A stretch of 6,574 bases of DNA from NCBI GenBank assembly GCA_030666765.1, contig DAOUXE010000062.1, positions 1 to 6,574 of the forward strand, read 5' to 3'. This DNA is from Methanosarcinales archaeon. GTDB taxonomy: Archaea > Halobacteriota > Methanosarcinia > Methanosarcinales > Methanogasteraceae. Positions 1 to 5,700 of the stretch are shown in pieces (the first letter of the stretch is position 1; each line of letters opens with the position of its first letter). The notes below the pieces were generated by a model. It searched no databases, was not told the origin of the DNA, and saw nothing but the letters and a program-made list of their open reading frames with translations. The translations under genes were made by a program, and so were the position numbers.

Positions 1-40
1 AATATCGTGTAATATCGTGTAATATCGTGTAATATCGTGG
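1..40. repeat. Four tandem copies of a 10-bp unit at the window edge
   Basis: The first 40 bases are AATATCGTGT three times followed by AATATCGTGG, a perfect head-to-tail decamer array apart from the final base. It begins at base 1, so its true length is unknown. The unit is not a multiple of three, so it is unlikely to be protein repeats. It may be a real short tandem repeat or an assembly artefact at a contig end; the sequence alone cannot decide. Confidence 0.9.
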
Positions 41-282
41 TTTTTCCGCCTCAGCTAAACATGTACTTAAAAATTAATGAAGAGAACATATATCGGGGGA
101 AGTCAGCAATTAAAAAGGAACATGAAGAATTTCTGAACCTGATATGCAAAGCTCTAAAGAGCATTCAAAAGGAAATAAATAGTATTTACATGACTTTCGA
201 AGATTTAGATTTTATCACAAACCCAAATGTAACAAAATGCGGCACACACCAAATTTTTATAAAGCGACCATTGAGACCATGA
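37..282 (+). CDS. Possible small hypothetical protein, unrecognised
   Basis: This is an 81-codon open frame in AT-rich DNA. The longest version starts at a GTG inside the last copy of the decamer repeat. An in-frame ATG at 61 (MYLKINEENIY...) is a more natural start and gives 73 residues. No clear Shine-Dalgarno site precedes either. The product is rich in Lys, Glu and Ile, as expected of a soluble, mostly helical protein, with no membrane segment and no motif I recognise. Its last third overlaps an opposing open frame at 186-431, so at most one of the two is fully genuine there. It may be a small accessory gene or the remnant of one. Codon composition is much more AT-rich than in the confident genes of the window. 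I see no homologous family. Confidence 0.3.
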   Translation: MVFPPQLNMYLKINEENIYRGKSAIKKEHEEFLNLICKALKSIQKEINSIYMTFEDLDFITNPNVTKCGTHQIFIKRPLRP

Positions 283-431
283 ATACCAATCATATTTAAT
301 ATACTTAAACCTTTATTAAGCTCACTCATTAACTTTGGTTCTTTTGGATTCAGCTCCAATTCAATTGTCTTTATCCCATCGATAATAAAAGCCTCGCCAC
401 CAAGCTGAAAAATAGATTCAAACAGTTGTCT
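186..431 (-). pseudogene. Open frame without a start, possible gene remnant
   Basis: Reading the minus strand from 431 to the TAA at 188-186 gives 81 protein-like codons beginning RQLFESIFQLGGEAFIID and continuing through a Lys/Glu/Leu-rich stretch. It is closed upstream by a TAG at 434-432 and has no ATG near its beginning; the first Met is about residue 34. This pattern, sensible protein sequence but no start, suggests a truncated or frameshifted gene. The family is not recognised. It lies convergent to and overlaps the plus-strand open frame ending at 282, which weakens both calls. Confidence 0.25.
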
Positions 432-710
432 CTAATTCGAATCTTTCATGACCCATACATTTTGTCAAAAATAAACTGCATAGATTAATAAACGACATTT
501 TAAAATACGTCATGATCTAGTCCAGCTCTGTACCGATAGTATAAACTTCATCATTACCCTTATTCACTTCTCTTCCTTTAAATACTTTTTTAATCTCTTA
601 AAATCGTCTTCATGTCTATTATCAATCGCTTTCTGCTGACGCTGGCACTTATTGATTCACGCTTCGCTCTGTTTTAATTCAGTTGAATCTGCTTCGCCCA
701 AAACGTATTT
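432..710. other. AT-rich stretch without a confident gene
   Basis: This stretch is visibly AT-rich and broken by stops in all frames. The only protein-like piece is on the minus strand at 656-564, about 30 codons lying between two TGA stops and lacking an ATG, with a very basic and acidic end (HEDDFKRLKKYLKEEK). A 12-bp imperfect palindrome, ATTCA-GT-TGAAT, lies at 677-688. Together with the start-less frame at 186-431, this looks like decayed accessory DNA. I see no RNA gene and no transposase motif. Confidence 0.5.
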
Positions 711-755
711 CTACCAGCTACTATCGATCAATAGACTATTATGTACGACTGGTAG
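711..755. repeat. Inverted repeat able to form a hairpin downstream of xseB
   Basis: CTACCAG at 711-717 pairs with CTGGTAG at 749-755, and the loop contains a second perfect inverted repeat, AATAG-A-CTATT, at 730-740. It lies about 70 bases beyond the xseB stop codon, in the gene's 3' flank, and could act as a transcript-end structure or a protein-binding site. On the minus strand only a short TTTT tract follows, so it is not a strong terminator. It could also be the edge of a decayed element. Confidence 0.35.
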
Positions 756-800
756 GTGATAGATTACTATTTGTGAGTTCCCTTATGTACAGACGAAGAG

Positions 801-810
801 GTTCCGGAAC
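801..810. repeat. Perfect 10-bp palindrome after xseB
   Basis: GTTCCGGAAC reads the same on both strands and sits 12 bases past the xseB stop codon. It could be a dimeric protein-binding site or a very short hairpin in the xseB 3' untranslated region. No function can be assigned. Confidence 0.3.
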
Positions 811-822
811 TGATACACCAAT

Positions 823-1053
823 TTACTCGATCTCCACGCGCTCTGTTCGCAACCCGCCCTCGTCTTCAGTCAGTTGCTCGATCCGCATCTCGGCATCGTC
901 CAGTTCCTTGTTGCAGAGTCTTGAGAGTTTAACCCCGGTCTCAAACTTCAAAAGAGCGTCTTCGAGCGTTAATCCCGACTCCTCCAGTTCATGCACGATA
1001 TCTTCCAGTTCTGCAAGTGCATCCTCAAATGTAATGTCCTCATTCTCACTCAT
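823..1053 (-). CDS. xseB: Exodeoxyribonuclease VII small subunit
   Basis: This is the small subunit of exonuclease VII, the cytoplasmic enzyme that degrades single-stranded DNA from both ends into oligonucleotides. Several XseB chains bind each XseA and are needed for activity. The 76-residue length is normal for the family. The signature is clear: a first helix with TFEDALAELEDIVHELE (residues 8-24), then LTLEDALLKFETGVKLSRLC (28-47) and the closing helix LDDAEMRIEQL (51-61), followed by an acidic tail. The ATG at 1053 overlaps the end of xseA by 8 nt and has a strong Shine-Dalgarno site at 1069-1063, so it is probably translated in coupling with xseA. This helical-hairpin family is short, but the pairing with xseA makes the call secure. 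Confidence 0.95.
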   Translation of the reverse strand: MSENEDITFEDALAELEDIVHELEESGLTLEDALLKFETGVKLSRLCNKELDDAEMRIEQLTEDEGGLRTERVEIE

Positions 1054-2260
1054 GGTCCCAGCCCTCCTTTATTTCACGTACCCGGCATCCGATCTTTCCA
1101 TCCGTTACCAGTATCCAGAGATCACTTCCTGCGGTCACGGCGTCGATTGTGTTTACGACCGCCCGGTCAGGCGCCCTTAAAACTATGCTGTATCCGCGTT
1201 GCAGGTGGTTAAGCGGGCTTAATGCGTGAAGAGTCGCCCCGAGCATGGAGAGATCTTTTCTGCGCAGTTGTAGCCGATGTGCAACCGTTGTATGCATCTG
1301 CCGTGTCAGTTCGTCGATGTACTGCCGCAACTGGTTGATCCGGTCTTTCGGATGCACAACACCTCGTTCTGCATTTGATAGTCGCTCCCTGGACATCTCG
1401 ACCGTCCGCCGGATCATATAATCGAGTCTGATCTCGTGCCCCGCGATCTGCTGCCGGAGCTGCTCCCTGTCCGGCACTACGATCTCAGCAGCCGCTGATG
1501 GTGTCGGCGCACGCAGGTCGGCTACGAAATCGCAGATCGTGACATCGGTCTCATGCCCAACCGCGGATACGATCGGGATTTCCGAACCGAAGACCGCTTC
1601 CGCAACCTTGAGTTCATTGAACTGCCAGAGTTCCTCGATCGAGCCGCCGCCTCTGGCAACGATCAGCACATCGATCGGGTCTGTGCGCGACAATTTGTTC
1701 AAATGCTTAATCGCACCTGCGATCTCTGCTGCCGCGCCCTCGCCCTGCACCCTGGTCTGCGCAAGGATGATCCGCACAGCAGGAAACCGCCGGCCGATAA
1801 CGTTTAGTATATCGTGCAGCACAGCACCTGTGCGGGATGTGACAATCCCGACCGTCTTTGGAAACACCGGCAGCGGTCTTTTGCGAGAGGGATCGAAGAA
1901 CCCCTGCTCAGACAATTGCGCTTTTAATTGCTCAAATGCCTGATAGAGTGCACCGATGCCGTCCGGCTGAATATCCCAGACCATCAGTTGGTATACGCCT
2001 CTTTTCTCGTACACCGTAATATCACCGCTGCATACCACCTTCATCCCAGTCCCAGGCTTGAATTTCAGCTTCGCATTCGCACCACGGAACATTACACAGT
2101 TTAACTGGCTATGCTCGTCTTTCAGTGTGAAATACATGTGCCCTGACGTGTGGTGCGTGAAATTCGATATCTCGCCCCTGACAGAGACCTCTGAGAGCGA
2201 CGGATCATCTTGAAGCCGGTGCTTGATGTACTGTGTCAGTTCACGCACGGTATATAGCAT
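1046..2260 (-). CDS. xseA: Exodeoxyribonuclease VII large subunit
   Basis: This is the catalytic subunit of exonuclease VII, which hydrolyses single-stranded DNA without ATP. The N-terminal OB-fold is at residues 1-100, with VRGEISNF (27-34) and GHMYFTLKD (40-48). The catalytic core contains VGIVTSRTGAVLHDI (137-151), ARGGGSIEELWQFNE (202-216) and the signature GHETDVTICDFVADLRAPTP (235-254). A long charged helical segment at about 262-340 carries the XseB-binding part, and the family C-terminal motif LSPLNHLQRGYSIV is at 347-360. All hallmark residues are intact. I chose the ATG at 2260 (404 residues, MLYTVRELTQ) because this is where the family begins. The frame extends 21 codons upstream to a TTG, but that stretch has no family resemblance and runs through the likely promoter. 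ExoVII is mainly bacterial but also occurs in some methanogenic archaea, so ancient transfer is plausible. Confidence 0.96.
   Translation of the reverse strand: MLYTVRELTQYIKHRLQDDPSLSEVSVRGEISNFTHHTSGHMYFTLKDEHSQLNCVMFRGANAKLKFKPGTGMKVVCSGDITVYEKRGVYQLMVWDIQPDGIGALYQAFEQLKAQLSEQGFFDPSRKRPLPVFPKTVGIVTSRTGAVLHDILNVIGRRFPAVRIILAQTRVQGEGAAAEIAGAIKHLNKLSRTDPIDVLIVARGGGSIEELWQFNELKVAEAVFGSEIPIVSAVGHETDVTICDFVADLRAPTPSAAAEIVVPDREQLRQQIAGHEIRLDYMIRRTVEMSRERLSNAERGVVHPKDRINQLRQYIDELTRQMHTTVAHRLQLRRKDLSMLGATLHALSPLNHLQRGYSIVLRAPDRAVVNTIDAVTAGSDLWILVTDGKIGCRVREIKEGWDHE
1063..1069 (-). promoter_or_regulatory. Shine-Dalgarno site of xseB inside xseA
   Basis: On the minus strand the sequence AAGGAGG lies 9 bases before the xseB ATG, within the last codons of xseA. 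It is an unusually complete match to the 16S anti-Shine-Dalgarno tail and fixes the xseB start. Confidence 0.8.
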
Positions 2261-2282
2261 GAAGAGAAATGATCTCCGGATC

Positions 2283-2351
2283 AGTATAAACTTGTGCGAA
2301 GGGTGGGGTGAAAGTGAGCACAACGCAAAGCATCGGGTTTATACTTCGCAC
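2283..2351. promoter_or_regulatory. Divergent promoter-like module with paired inverted repeats
   Basis: The 9-mer GTTTATACT, a plausible archaeal TATA-box region, occurs twice in opposite orientation: on the minus strand at 2291-2283 facing xseA, and on the plus strand at 2337-2345 facing the small ORF at 2392. The first is centred about 27 bases before the xseA ATG, so an xseA transcript would begin almost at its start codon. A second inverted pair, GTGCGAAG at 2294-2301 and CTTCGCAC at 2344-2351, lies next to the TATA-like elements and could be a regulator's binding site. Promoter function is inferred from position and sequence only. Confidence 0.45.
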
Positions 2352-2391
2352 CGTCACAACTTGAGATTTTTCAAACCTCTGAAACTGTAAT

Positions 2392-2559
2392 ATGATGATG
2401 ACTTGTGTCCTTGCTCGTAAACGATATCGGTTCGGTTCCGCCAATAAAAAAATCGCAGTTTATGCCGGTGCCGAGTATACACACTTCTGCGATACAACCG
2501 GAAAAGGCAAGTTCAAGCTTGGACAAAAGACCTTGCACAAGAAGTTTGGAATCAGGTAA
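2392..2559 (+). CDS. Possible 55-residue basic hypothetical protein
   Basis: This short open frame fills the middle of the xseA/ubiB intergenic region on the opposite strand. It starts with three consecutive ATGs (2392, 2395, 2398) and ends at TAA 2557-2559. The product has a strongly basic start (LARKRYRFGSANKK), a central AVYAGAEYTHFCDTTGKGKF and a basic end (LHKKFGIR). It looks more like protein than random translation and could be a small nucleic-acid-binding protein or the C-terminal remnant of a larger gene. A TATA-like GTTTATACT lies about 50 bases upstream; no convincing ribosome-binding site is visible. I recognise no family. Confidence 0.35.
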   Translation: MMMTCVLARKRYRFGSANKKIAVYAGAEYTHFCDTTGKGKFKLGQKTLHKKFGIR

Positions 2560-2637
2560 TTTGATAAGTCCGCGTTAAGGCTAATCCTTGCTTCCATATC
2601 CACCGTATAGCCCCCATAACCCCACCAGCGTCAGAAG

Positions 2638-4314
2638 TCAGAACCGCCCCGACCTCAGTATCGAGAGCACAAGCCCCATACCGAGAATGCCCGCGATCAC
2701 GAAACCGAGGATGCCAAGCACTGGAACCCCGCATACAAACGGTCTCATGCCCGACTGTATGACGAGCGCTGACGCGATTATGATTGCAGAGATGATCATG
2801 CTCGAAGCGATGCGGTTACTCATGACATCGAGTTCCGCAACTATGTGATCGAGCCCGTGATGCTCAAACTCAAGGTGCAGCGTCCCTTTCTCAGCCCGCA
2901 GGAGGATCTGGTCTATCCGGTGCGGCAAGCCGCGCACGAGCCGCCCGAATCCGGGTATCATCCGCAGCCATTCCCTTACGATCCGCTTTGGGTGCATCCG
3001 CTCCACTATCAGATTGTGTATGAACGGCTTCGCCAGGTCCTGAAGGTTATAATCCGGATCGAGCTGCGAACAGACTTCCTCTTCGATCATCAACGCCTTT
3101 GAGAGTAGCAGGAGGTTGGATGGAACGTTTCCATGATATCTCAAGATCATGCTGATCATTTCACGCATCATAACACCGGTATTCACATATCGAAGTGACA
3201 TTCCATAGTATTTGGTGATCATGTTCGATATCTCAAACCTGAATTGCGGGAGATCGATGGTATCGTAGTCGATGATACCGATATGCGCAAGCACATCGAT
3301 CACGGAATCGGCATCATTCTCTGAAAGCGCGATAAAAAAGTCCACAAGATCCGCTCTGGTCACCTGGTCAAGATGCCCGATTATCCCGAAATCGATAAAC
3401 GCAACGACATTACCCCCCATCGCAAGCACATTTCCAGGGTGCGGATCTCCGTGAAACGTCCCGTGCAGGAATATCTGTTTCAGAAACGAGGTCGCGAAAT
3501 TGCGAGCGATGGTCGTGTGATCCAGGTCCGCTTGCTCGATTGCTTCGTGATCAGAGACCTTGATACCGTCGATAAACTCCATCGTCAGCACCTGCCACCT
3601 GGTGTAGTCCCAGTAGACCGTCGGGATCTTCACAGCCGGGTCATCTTTGAAGTTCTCCCGGAGTTCGTCTGCGTTCTGCGCCTCGAGCGTGTAGTCGAGT
3701 TCTGCGCGTATGATCCGCTCAAACTCAGATATGACGCCGACCGGATTTAGGGCTCTAGCCTCCCTGATGTGCTGATCCGCAAAGTGTGCGAGATCTCGGA
3801 GAATCCTGAGGTCGGAGTCGATAACATCCTTGATACCGGGGCGCTGCACCTTCACAATGACCCGATCGCCGCCCGGCAGCGTGGCAAGATGCACCTGCCC
3901 TAAGGATGCTGATGCATACGGCTCGTAGGCGAATGTCGCAAAGATCTCATCGATCGGCATTCCGAACTCCTCTGCAACGATACGGCACGCCTCGCCATGG
4001 CTGAATGGCGGCACCGTGTCCTGCAACTTTTCGAGCTCTTTTATATACTCTTTCGGGAGAATATCGTATCGTGTGCTCAATATCTGCCCGAACTTGATGT
4101 AGGTCGGTCCGAGTTCCTCAAGCATCAGTCTCAGCCGCTCCGGGTCTGAGAGTTCGGGATATGCTTTGTGCGTCCCTGAGACTCGATCTTTCACTGACCG
4201 TATGGGGTGGAGATTGAACCGGTCAACCAGATATCCGAAACCGTACTTGATCGCAACGTTTGTGAGCGTTTGGTACCGGCGAACCTGTCTTTTACTGATT
4301 CTCCGCAGCATCAT
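2638..4314 (-). CDS. ABC1/AarF/UbiB family atypical kinase, membrane-anchored
   Basis: A 558-residue member of the ABC1/ADCK/UbiB protein-kinase-like family, typical in length. In bacteria and mitochondria these proteins support quinone synthesis through an ATPase-like activity; the substrate in archaea is unknown, and a role in isoprenoid lipid or electron-carrier metabolism is only inference. Visible motifs in order are the family-specific KFGQ (74-77), the Ala-rich loop ASASLGQVH (134-142), the nucleotide-binding Lys in VIVKVQRPG (K155), the acidic segment AELDYTLEAQNA (204-215), the catalytic HGDPHPGN (288-295) and the metal-binding DFG (308-310). Two hydrophobic C-terminal helices at about 503-521 and 527-552 should anchor it in the membrane. 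The core is intact, so it is probably active. The start is ATG 4314 or the adjacent ATG 4311; neither has a clear Shine-Dalgarno site. It begins 54 bases beyond the CRISPR array's last repeat and could be reached by array transcription. 'ubiB' is a family name here, not a proven function. Confidence 0.93.
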   Translation of the reverse strand: MMLRRISKRQVRRYQTLTNVAIKYGFGYLVDRFNLHPIRSVKDRVSGTHKAYPELSDPERLRLMLEELGPTYIKFGQILSTRYDILPKEYIKELEKLQDTVPPFSHGEACRIVAEEFGMPIDEIFATFAYEPYASASLGQVHLATLPGGDRVIVKVQRPGIKDVIDSDLRILRDLAHFADQHIREARALNPVGVISEFERIIRAELDYTLEAQNADELRENFKDDPAVKIPTVYWDYTRWQVLTMEFIDGIKVSDHEAIEQADLDHTTIARNFATSFLKQIFLHGTFHGDPHPGNVLAMGGNVVAFIDFGIIGHLDQVTRADLVDFFIALSENDADSVIDVLAHIGIIDYDTIDLPQFRFEISNMITKYYGMSLRYVNTGVMMREMISMILRYHGNVPSNLLLLSKALMIEEEVCSQLDPDYNLQDLAKPFIHNLIVERMHPKRIVREWLRMIPGFGRLVRGLPHRIDQILLRAEKGTLHLEFEHHGLDHIVAELDVMSNRIASSMIISAIIIASALVIQSGMRPFVCGVPVLGILGFVIAGILGMGLVLSILRSGRF

Positions 4315-4368
4315 GCATTGATCTGTCGTGATGTTACATAATGCTTGGCGGTGCAGGAGGTGGGTGTA

Positions 4369-4771
4369 GTTTTAATCCCGCTCTGGTTTTCTGATGCGTT
4401 GCGACGATGCCGGAGTGTACAAAAAGAACGAGACAGACCAGTTTCAATCCCTGCTGGGTTTTCTGATGCGTTGCGACAATAACAAAACCATGAAGGCAGA
4501 ATACGTAAGGATGATGTTTCAATCCCTGCTGGGTTTTCTGATGCGTTGCGACCGAACGTATCGCTTACCTCATGGCTATCGAGGAAGAGTTTCAATCCCT
4601 GCTGGGTTTTCTGATGCGTTGCGACTATAGAAAAGTCGATTAGGAATCTTGACAGCGTATTGTTTCAATCCCTGCTGGGTTTTCTGATGCGTTGCGACTA
4701 TAGAAAAGTCGATTAGGAATCTTGACAGCGTATTGTTTCAATCCCTGCTGGGTTTTCTGATGCGTTGCGAC
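4369..4771 (-). CRISPR. CRISPR array, 6 repeats and 5 spacers, transcribed leftward
   Basis: Repeats of 37 bp lie at 4369-4405, 4441-4477, 4516-4552, 4589-4625, 4662-4698 and 4735-4771. Five are identical, beginning GTTTCAATCCC and ending GCGTTGCGAC on the plus strand. The leftmost has about six substitutions in its first 16 bases. Spacers are 35, 38, 36, 36 and 36 nt; the last two (4626-4661 and 4699-4734) are identical. Two facts give minus-strand transcription: the reverse complement ends in ATTGAAAC, the usual 8-nt crRNA 5' tag of type I and III systems, and the degenerate repeat, normally leader-distal, is at the left. The repeat has only a weak 3-bp stem (CCC-AGCA-GGG), fitting a Cas6 that binds largely unstructured repeats. 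No leader separates the right end from cas6. Subtype cannot be told without effector genes. Confidence 0.97.
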
Positions 4772-5558
4772 CATTCGCCATGAATTGGATCGAGAAAGCA
4801 ACAACCGCGTTCCTGACATCCTGCGGCGCATCCCGCACAAATCGATATGCACACCTGCCAGTGAACCCTTGTTTGAATATTGGTCTTGGATGCCCCCGCT
4901 TTGAATCATACGCAGTATTAACCATTACGCTGTGAGTATTATAAGACTTCGCATCCGGCTTCTCAGAAAGATAACGTGCAAACTCGTCCCGTGAAACGCC
5001 CATCTTAAGCTCCTCCGGGCAGGCATGGTTCCACTTCGAAAGAAGTGAATTAAAGACTGCTGTCCTGTGCGGAAACATCTCAGTCACTCGACTGTTCCCG
5101 TACTGGATACACGCAGGCGACATGAACGCAAACTCTATCGCCCCGCCATCGTATCGTGAAACCTCCTCCATCAGCTCCTCAAACGTAAGTGTACTGCTCG
5201 TAACCTCTTCAATCCGCAGAGCCCCCGCCTCAAGATTAACATCCATGCCCTCAAGGATCAGCGGCTGGATCAGTGACTGGAATATCTCAATCTCGGCTGG
5301 ATCCGTGATCCCGATGTGGAACTGGTACGTCTGTCGCGAATGGAGCATCTTGTTCACGGGACGCTTCGCCGCTCTGCCAAACGTTCCGGAAAGGCCGCTT
5401 ACCGCAATCGCCCCGATCTCCGAATCGTGAACGCGCCCACTCGCCCCCGGATTGGAGGAGCGCATAACCGCAAGCAGTGCAGAGTAAAGCTGGTAACCTG
5501 TGCTGCTTGGTACCTCAAAATCGCTCTTTGGTCTGACTGTGAGCATCATCTGCTGCAT
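4713..5558 (-). CDS. cas6: CRISPR-associated endoribonuclease Cas6, C-terminus replaced by CRISPR repeat
   Basis: Cas6 cuts the CRISPR precursor RNA inside each repeat to give crRNAs with an 8-nt 5' tag. From ATG 5558 the product has 281 residues. Family traits are the N-terminal RAMP strand and helix (MLTVRPKSDFEVP, then YQLYSALL), a candidate catalytic His44 in GRVHDSE, IEFAFMSPACIQYGN (141-155) matching the family's F-SP segment, MFPHRTAVFNSLLSKWN (161-177), and HPRPIFKQGFTGRCAYRF (223-240). Only residues 1-262 are native. Codon 263 straddles the junction, and 264-281 are read from a CRISPR repeat (RNASENPAGIET) and spacer. The glycine-rich loop expected just there, which normally contacts RNA, is absent, so activity is doubtful unless the assembly is wrong. 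The frame opens 19 codons earlier at ATG 5615, but the family-like sequence starts near 5558-5546, and a TATA-like element at 5638-5635 would place transcription start past 5615. Confidence 0.88.
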   Translation of the reverse strand: MQQMMLTVRPKSDFEVPSSTGYQLYSALLAVMRSSNPGASGRVHDSEIGAIAVSGLSGTFGRAAKRPVNKMLHSRQTYQFHIGITDPAEIEIFQSLIQPLILEGMDVNLEAGALRIEEVTSSTLTFEELMEEVSRYDGGAIEFAFMSPACIQYGNSRVTEMFPHRTAVFNSLLSKWNHACPEELKMGVSRDEFARYLSEKPDAKSYNTHSVMVNTAYDSKRGHPRPIFKQGFTGRCAYRFVRDAPQDVRNAVVAFSIQFMANGRNASENPAGIETIRCQDS

Positions 5559-5634
5559 GGATATGTGAATGTGTTCATCCCTTATGAATCTATCGCTATT
5601 CCACAATATTTGCATTAAACTGAAATCAAAATGC

Positions 5635-5654
5635 TATACTTGCATGAGTATGCA
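5635..5654. promoter_or_regulatory. Palindrome beside a TATA-like element upstream of cas6
   Basis: TGCAT-GAGT-ATGCA at 5641-5654 is a perfect 5-bp inverted repeat with a 4-base centre. Immediately toward cas6 the minus strand reads AGTATAGCATTTT, a weak TATA-like element at about 5640-5628. The arrangement, palindrome just upstream of a possible TATA box and about 80 bases before the preferred cas6 start, resembles an operator or activator site. Function is inferred from position only. Confidence 0.3.
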
Positions 5655-5700
5655 TCAATACCCCTGCAACTGAGCCGCTACCAACCACCCACCACCCGGC

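Noticed and set aside
798..815. tRNA T-arm suggested by GGTTCCGGAACT
   Set aside because: No acceptor stem, anticodon arm or conserved T-loop context surrounds it; it is just a 10-bp palindrome.
683..1180. 165-codon serine-rich plus-strand frame
   Set aside because: It lies antisense to xseB and the end of xseA; the serine-rich, low-complexity product is a shadow of those genes.
1539..1943. Plus-strand frames of 134 and 84 codons inside xseA
   Set aside because: They are antisense to the conserved catalytic core of xseA and have no family resemblance.
2261..2323. Upstream extension of xseA to a TTG at 2323
   Set aside because: The extra 21 residues have no family resemblance and cover the likely TATA-like element; the ATG at 2260 matches the usual start.
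2392..2460. C/D-box guide RNA suggested by ATGATGA
   Set aside because: The box-C-like ATGATGA has no properly placed CTGA box D downstream and no terminal stem.
4406..4734. Self-targeting of other genes in this window by the five spacers
   Set aside because: By eye, no spacer matches any sequence elsewhere in the window outside the array; an exact search would settle it.
4311..4909. Several open frames across the CRISPR array on both strands with repeated QSLLGFLMRCD or RNASENPAGIET blocks
   Set aside because: The repeated peptides are direct translations of the 37-bp CRISPR repeat; none has independent coding evidence.
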